This document shows positions 62,311 to 64,000 of a stretch of DNA of 64,000 bases, piece by piece (position 1 is the stretch's first letter; the number at the start of each line of letters is the position of its first letter). This DNA comes from Bacteroidota bacterium (lineage in GTDB: Bacteria; Bacteroidota; Bacteroidia; Chitinophagales; Chitinophagaceae), in assembly GCA_029573235.1 (NCBI GenBank), contig JAKQGX010000042.1, forward strand, positions 1 through 64,000. The letters are read 5' to 3'. The notes under the pieces were generated by a model that saw only the letters and a program-made list of their open reading frames with translations, was not told the origin of the DNA and ran no database searches. The translations under genes were made by a program, and so were the position numbers.

Positions 62311-63435
62311 ATGCCATCAAATAGTACCCTTGGAATTGTATGTACTTCTGCCGGCTTTGGAGGATTAGAAATGTACACCTTGCAAATAGCTTTAGCCCTT
62401 CAACAGAAAGGGTGGACGGTTTTCATGTTGCTGAATACGCAGAGTCGTCTTTATGAACAAGCGAAACATCACTTTCCTGTTAAGACCTTGCAAGATTTTG
62501 AAAGCAAAAAAAATAGTGCTTCGCTCATTAAGAAATGGAATCGAGACGGTACTATCCCTTTATTCTTTACTACATTCAATAAAGACATTCAGGCATTAGC
62601 TGGCTATAAAAGATGGTTTCATAAGGGCGCCAAGCTCGTGTATCAGCAACATATGAAAGTAGGTGTCCGTAAGAAAGATATCATTCATCGGTTACGGTAT
62701 AAGATGTTGGATAAATGGATCACACCTTTAGCATATCTGCGAGCCGAAACATTACGATACACTTCGGTTCCTGACAGTAAAATTTGCATTGTACCGTTAG
62801 GGATTGATATTGAAAAATTAGCTAGAAAACCTTATTCAAAACAAGCAGCGAGGAATGTCTTATCATTGCCCGAAGATGCATTATTGATAGGCGTGTTGGG
62901 ACGAGTTGACCCCAAGAAAGGGCAAGATTTTTTAATCAAAGCTATTGCAGCATTACGTTCTGAAGGCGATTATCATCTCTTAATAATGGGTAACGTAACC
63001 GAGCATGAAGGAGATGAATGGATGCAAGAAATAAAACGTTTAGTAGCATCGTTAGGTGTAGCTCAATGGGTACATTTTCGCCCTTATCAAGAATCGGTTC
63101 AATTGTTCTATAACGCCATCGATGTTTTTGCTATGCCTTCTCACGGAGAGACATATGGCTTGGTAACATTGGAGGCTATGTATTTTAAAAAGCCGGTAAT
63201 AGGTGTAGATACAGATGGAACCCATGCTTTGTTAGAAAACGGAAAACATGGATGGCTGTATCCTTTGGAAGATTTAGCTGTTTTTAAAGCCCAACTATTT
63301 CAAGTGATAAACAATACTGCACTAACACAACAGAAGGTGCAAGCCGCTTATGAGCAAGTTCTGCAACAATATCGTTTTGAAAGTACAGTGGAGTTGTTAG
63401 ATGCAGCATTGAAACAAGTGATCTTCAAAAAATAA
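62311..63435 (+). CDS. Family 4 glycosyltransferase
   Basis: A 374-residue GT-B fold enzyme. The acceptor half starts LGIVCTSAGFGGLEMYTLQI; the donor half has GVLGRVDPKKGQDFLIKAI (about 192-210) and the EX7E motif in MPSHGETYGLVTLEAMYFKK (about 272-291), marking a retaining GT4. It transfers a sugar from a nucleotide or lipid donor to an unknown glycan, likely lipopolysaccharide or capsule. It is a lone gene, with no other polysaccharide genes next to it. Confidence 0.9.
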   Translation: MPSNSTLGIVCTSAGFGGLEMYTLQIALALQQKGWTVFMLLNTQSRLYEQAKHHFPVKTLQDFESKKNSASLIKKWNRDGTIPLFFTTFNKDIQALAGYKRWFHKGAKLVYQQHMKVGVRKKDIIHRLRYKMLDKWITPLAYLRAETLRYTSVPDSKICIVPLGIDIEKLARKPYSKQAARNVLSLPEDALLIGVLGRVDPKKGQDFLIKAIAALRSEGDYHLLIMGNVTEHEGDEWMQEIKRLVASLGVAQWVHFRPYQESVQLFYNAIDVFAMPSHGETYGLVTLEAMYFKKPVIGVDTDGTHALLENGKHGWLYPLEDLAVFKAQLFQVINNTALTQQKVQAAYEQVLQQYRFESTVELLDAALKQVIFKK

Positions 63436-63462
63436 CGGCTGTATGTAGCGTACAGCCGTTAT
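63432..63462. terminator. Bidirectional terminator between the glycosyltransferase and YceI genes
   Basis: ATAACGGCTGTA / TACAGCCGTTAT (63432-63443 and 63451-63462), a perfect 12-bp stem that includes the glycosyltransferase stop codon. The yceI gene ends 26 bases to the right. Confidence 0.8.
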
Positions 63463-63487
63463 GATATTTTGTCAACAAGTATGCTGA

Positions 63488-64000
63488 TTAAAGTTTGTCT
63501 GCTACAAGCTTAATAGCAATATTTACGGTAGGTCTGATAAATTTATCACCAAGGCTTTGGTCGTTTCCATAAACTAATCCCCATTGTGTTCTGTCGATAT
63601 TAAAGTTGGCATCAGCAACAATTTTTGCATCGGTCACACTCAGTTTTGCTGGGAAAGAAATGCTCTTGCTTACACCCTTCAAAGTAAGATTGCCGGTGAT
63701 GGTATGAGTAGCATCTTTCATGATAAGGTCTTCCGGTTTTACGTTTACGCCTTCCTGTGTGCCGGTAATTTCAAAACTTGCTTCCGGGTGGTTCGCTGCA
63801 TCAAAGAAATCGGGGCTTAGTAAGTGTCCTTTTAAACGAGAAGTACCGCTTGTGTCTTTATCGTGTATAGCCAGTGTATTAATATCAAATAAAAATTTTC
63901 CACCGGTGATGTTGTTGTTTTCTACGTTAATAGAACCTGATTTTACAGCAAAACTACCCAGGTGTTGGGCTACCGGTTTGGTGCCAATCCATTGTAGTGT
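63488..64000 (-). CDS. YceI-family protein (partial, N-terminus off the right edge)
   Basis: The frame stays open from the stop at 63488 to the window edge, giving about 170 residues. The text is typical YceI: TLQWIGTKPVAQHLGSFAV, TGGKFLFDINTLAIHDKDTS, LKGHLLSPDFFDAANHPEAS, ITGNLTLKGVSKSISFPAKL and GDKFIRPTVNIAIKLVADKL. The family forms a lipocalin-like barrel that binds polyisoprenoids in the periplasm. The expected signal peptide is outside the window; an internal ATG at 63721 is not the start. Confidence 0.93.
   Translation of the reverse strand, partial: TLQWIGTKPVAQHLGSFAVKSGSINVENNNITGGKFLFDINTLAIHDKDTSGTSRLKGHLLSPDFFDAANHPEASFEITGTQEGVNVKPEDLIMKDATHTITGNLTLKGVSKSISFPAKLSVTDAKIVADANFNIDRTQWGLVYGNDQSLGDKFIRPTVNIAIKLVADKL

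Noticed and set aside
1..64000. Defence island, prophage, insertion sequences, CRISPR, tRNA or rRNA genes
   Set aside because: No transposase, integrase, restriction, Cas or phage structural motif was seen in the coding content, and no tRNA-like or rRNA sequence was noticed by eye in the intergenic gaps. A tRNAscan or Infernal run would be decisive for RNAs.

Overview
The window looks like the chromosome of an aerobic, respiring Bacteroidota bacterium, most likely of the order Chitinophagales (Chitinophagaceae-like). The evidence is a complete alternative complex III operon, a TAT-variant-translocated ActB, DUF4175 and BatB/BatC-type proteins, a flexirubin-type DarA/DarB pair, near absence of Shine-Dalgarno sequences, and many promoters with the Bacteroidota -7 element TAnnTTTG, some with TTTG about 19 bases upstream. 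The placement is inferred from gene content and motifs; no 16S gene is present.

Layout. 1-6143: the N-terminal two thirds of uvrA, a polyprenyl diphosphate synthase (probably making the menaquinone side chain), an OmpA-like outer-membrane protein and a type II NADH dehydrogenase. 6451-16338: one long respiratory operon, actABCDEF plus coxB. It oxidises quinol and passes electrons to a cytochrome oxidase whose subunit I gene is not here. 16507-22224: odhB, ligA, an FAD-linked oxidase and a small barrel protein. 22221-35119: mostly leftward housekeeping genes (purF, isoaspartyl peptidase, HtrA, pyrE, ArsC-like, hpt, a LysM glucosaminidase, an O-methyltransferase, a LOG-family protein, a Na+/solute symporter, murI) with a rightward NUDIX gene. 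35221-38853: SRPBCC and VOC proteins, a BlaR1-TonB/BlaI pair preceded by three evenly spaced palindromes, and a secreted leucine-rich-repeat protein. 38954-47095: murB, mazG, a 1232-residue NtrY-like histidine kinase, a 2-Cys peroxiredoxin and glyS. 47203-53797: 3-oxoacid CoA-transferase (scoAB), a glycosyltransferase with an anomalous 5' end, two small ORFs and a DUF4175 membrane protein. 54119-55827: a small membrane protein, then a hairpin-rich noncoding stretch and a HigBA-type toxin-antitoxin pair bracketed by 14-base inverted repeats; this is the only clearly accessory-looking segment. 56055-64000: a DarA/DarB pair, rpmI-rplT, a pseudouridine synthase, a possible small RNA, a BatB-BatC fusion, a family 4 glycosyltransferase and the C-terminal part of a YceI protein.

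How it fits together. The left third is largely a respiratory module: quinone tail synthesis, NADH-to-quinone electron entry, quinol oxidation by complex III and the CuA subunit of the terminal oxidase. Most of the rest is core metabolism and cell-envelope upkeep. No CRISPR array, phage, insertion sequence, rRNA or tRNA was seen.

I did not find a clearly new biological system. The items most worth following up are the three 20-bp-spaced palindromes upstream of blaI, the toxin-antitoxin pair bracketed by inverted repeats next to a structured element, the set of -7 boxes placed 4-8 bases before start codons (predicting leaderless mRNAs), the broken or non-ATG start of the glycosyltransferase at about 49.8 kb, and the BatB-BatC fusion that keeps an internal signal-peptide-like segment.
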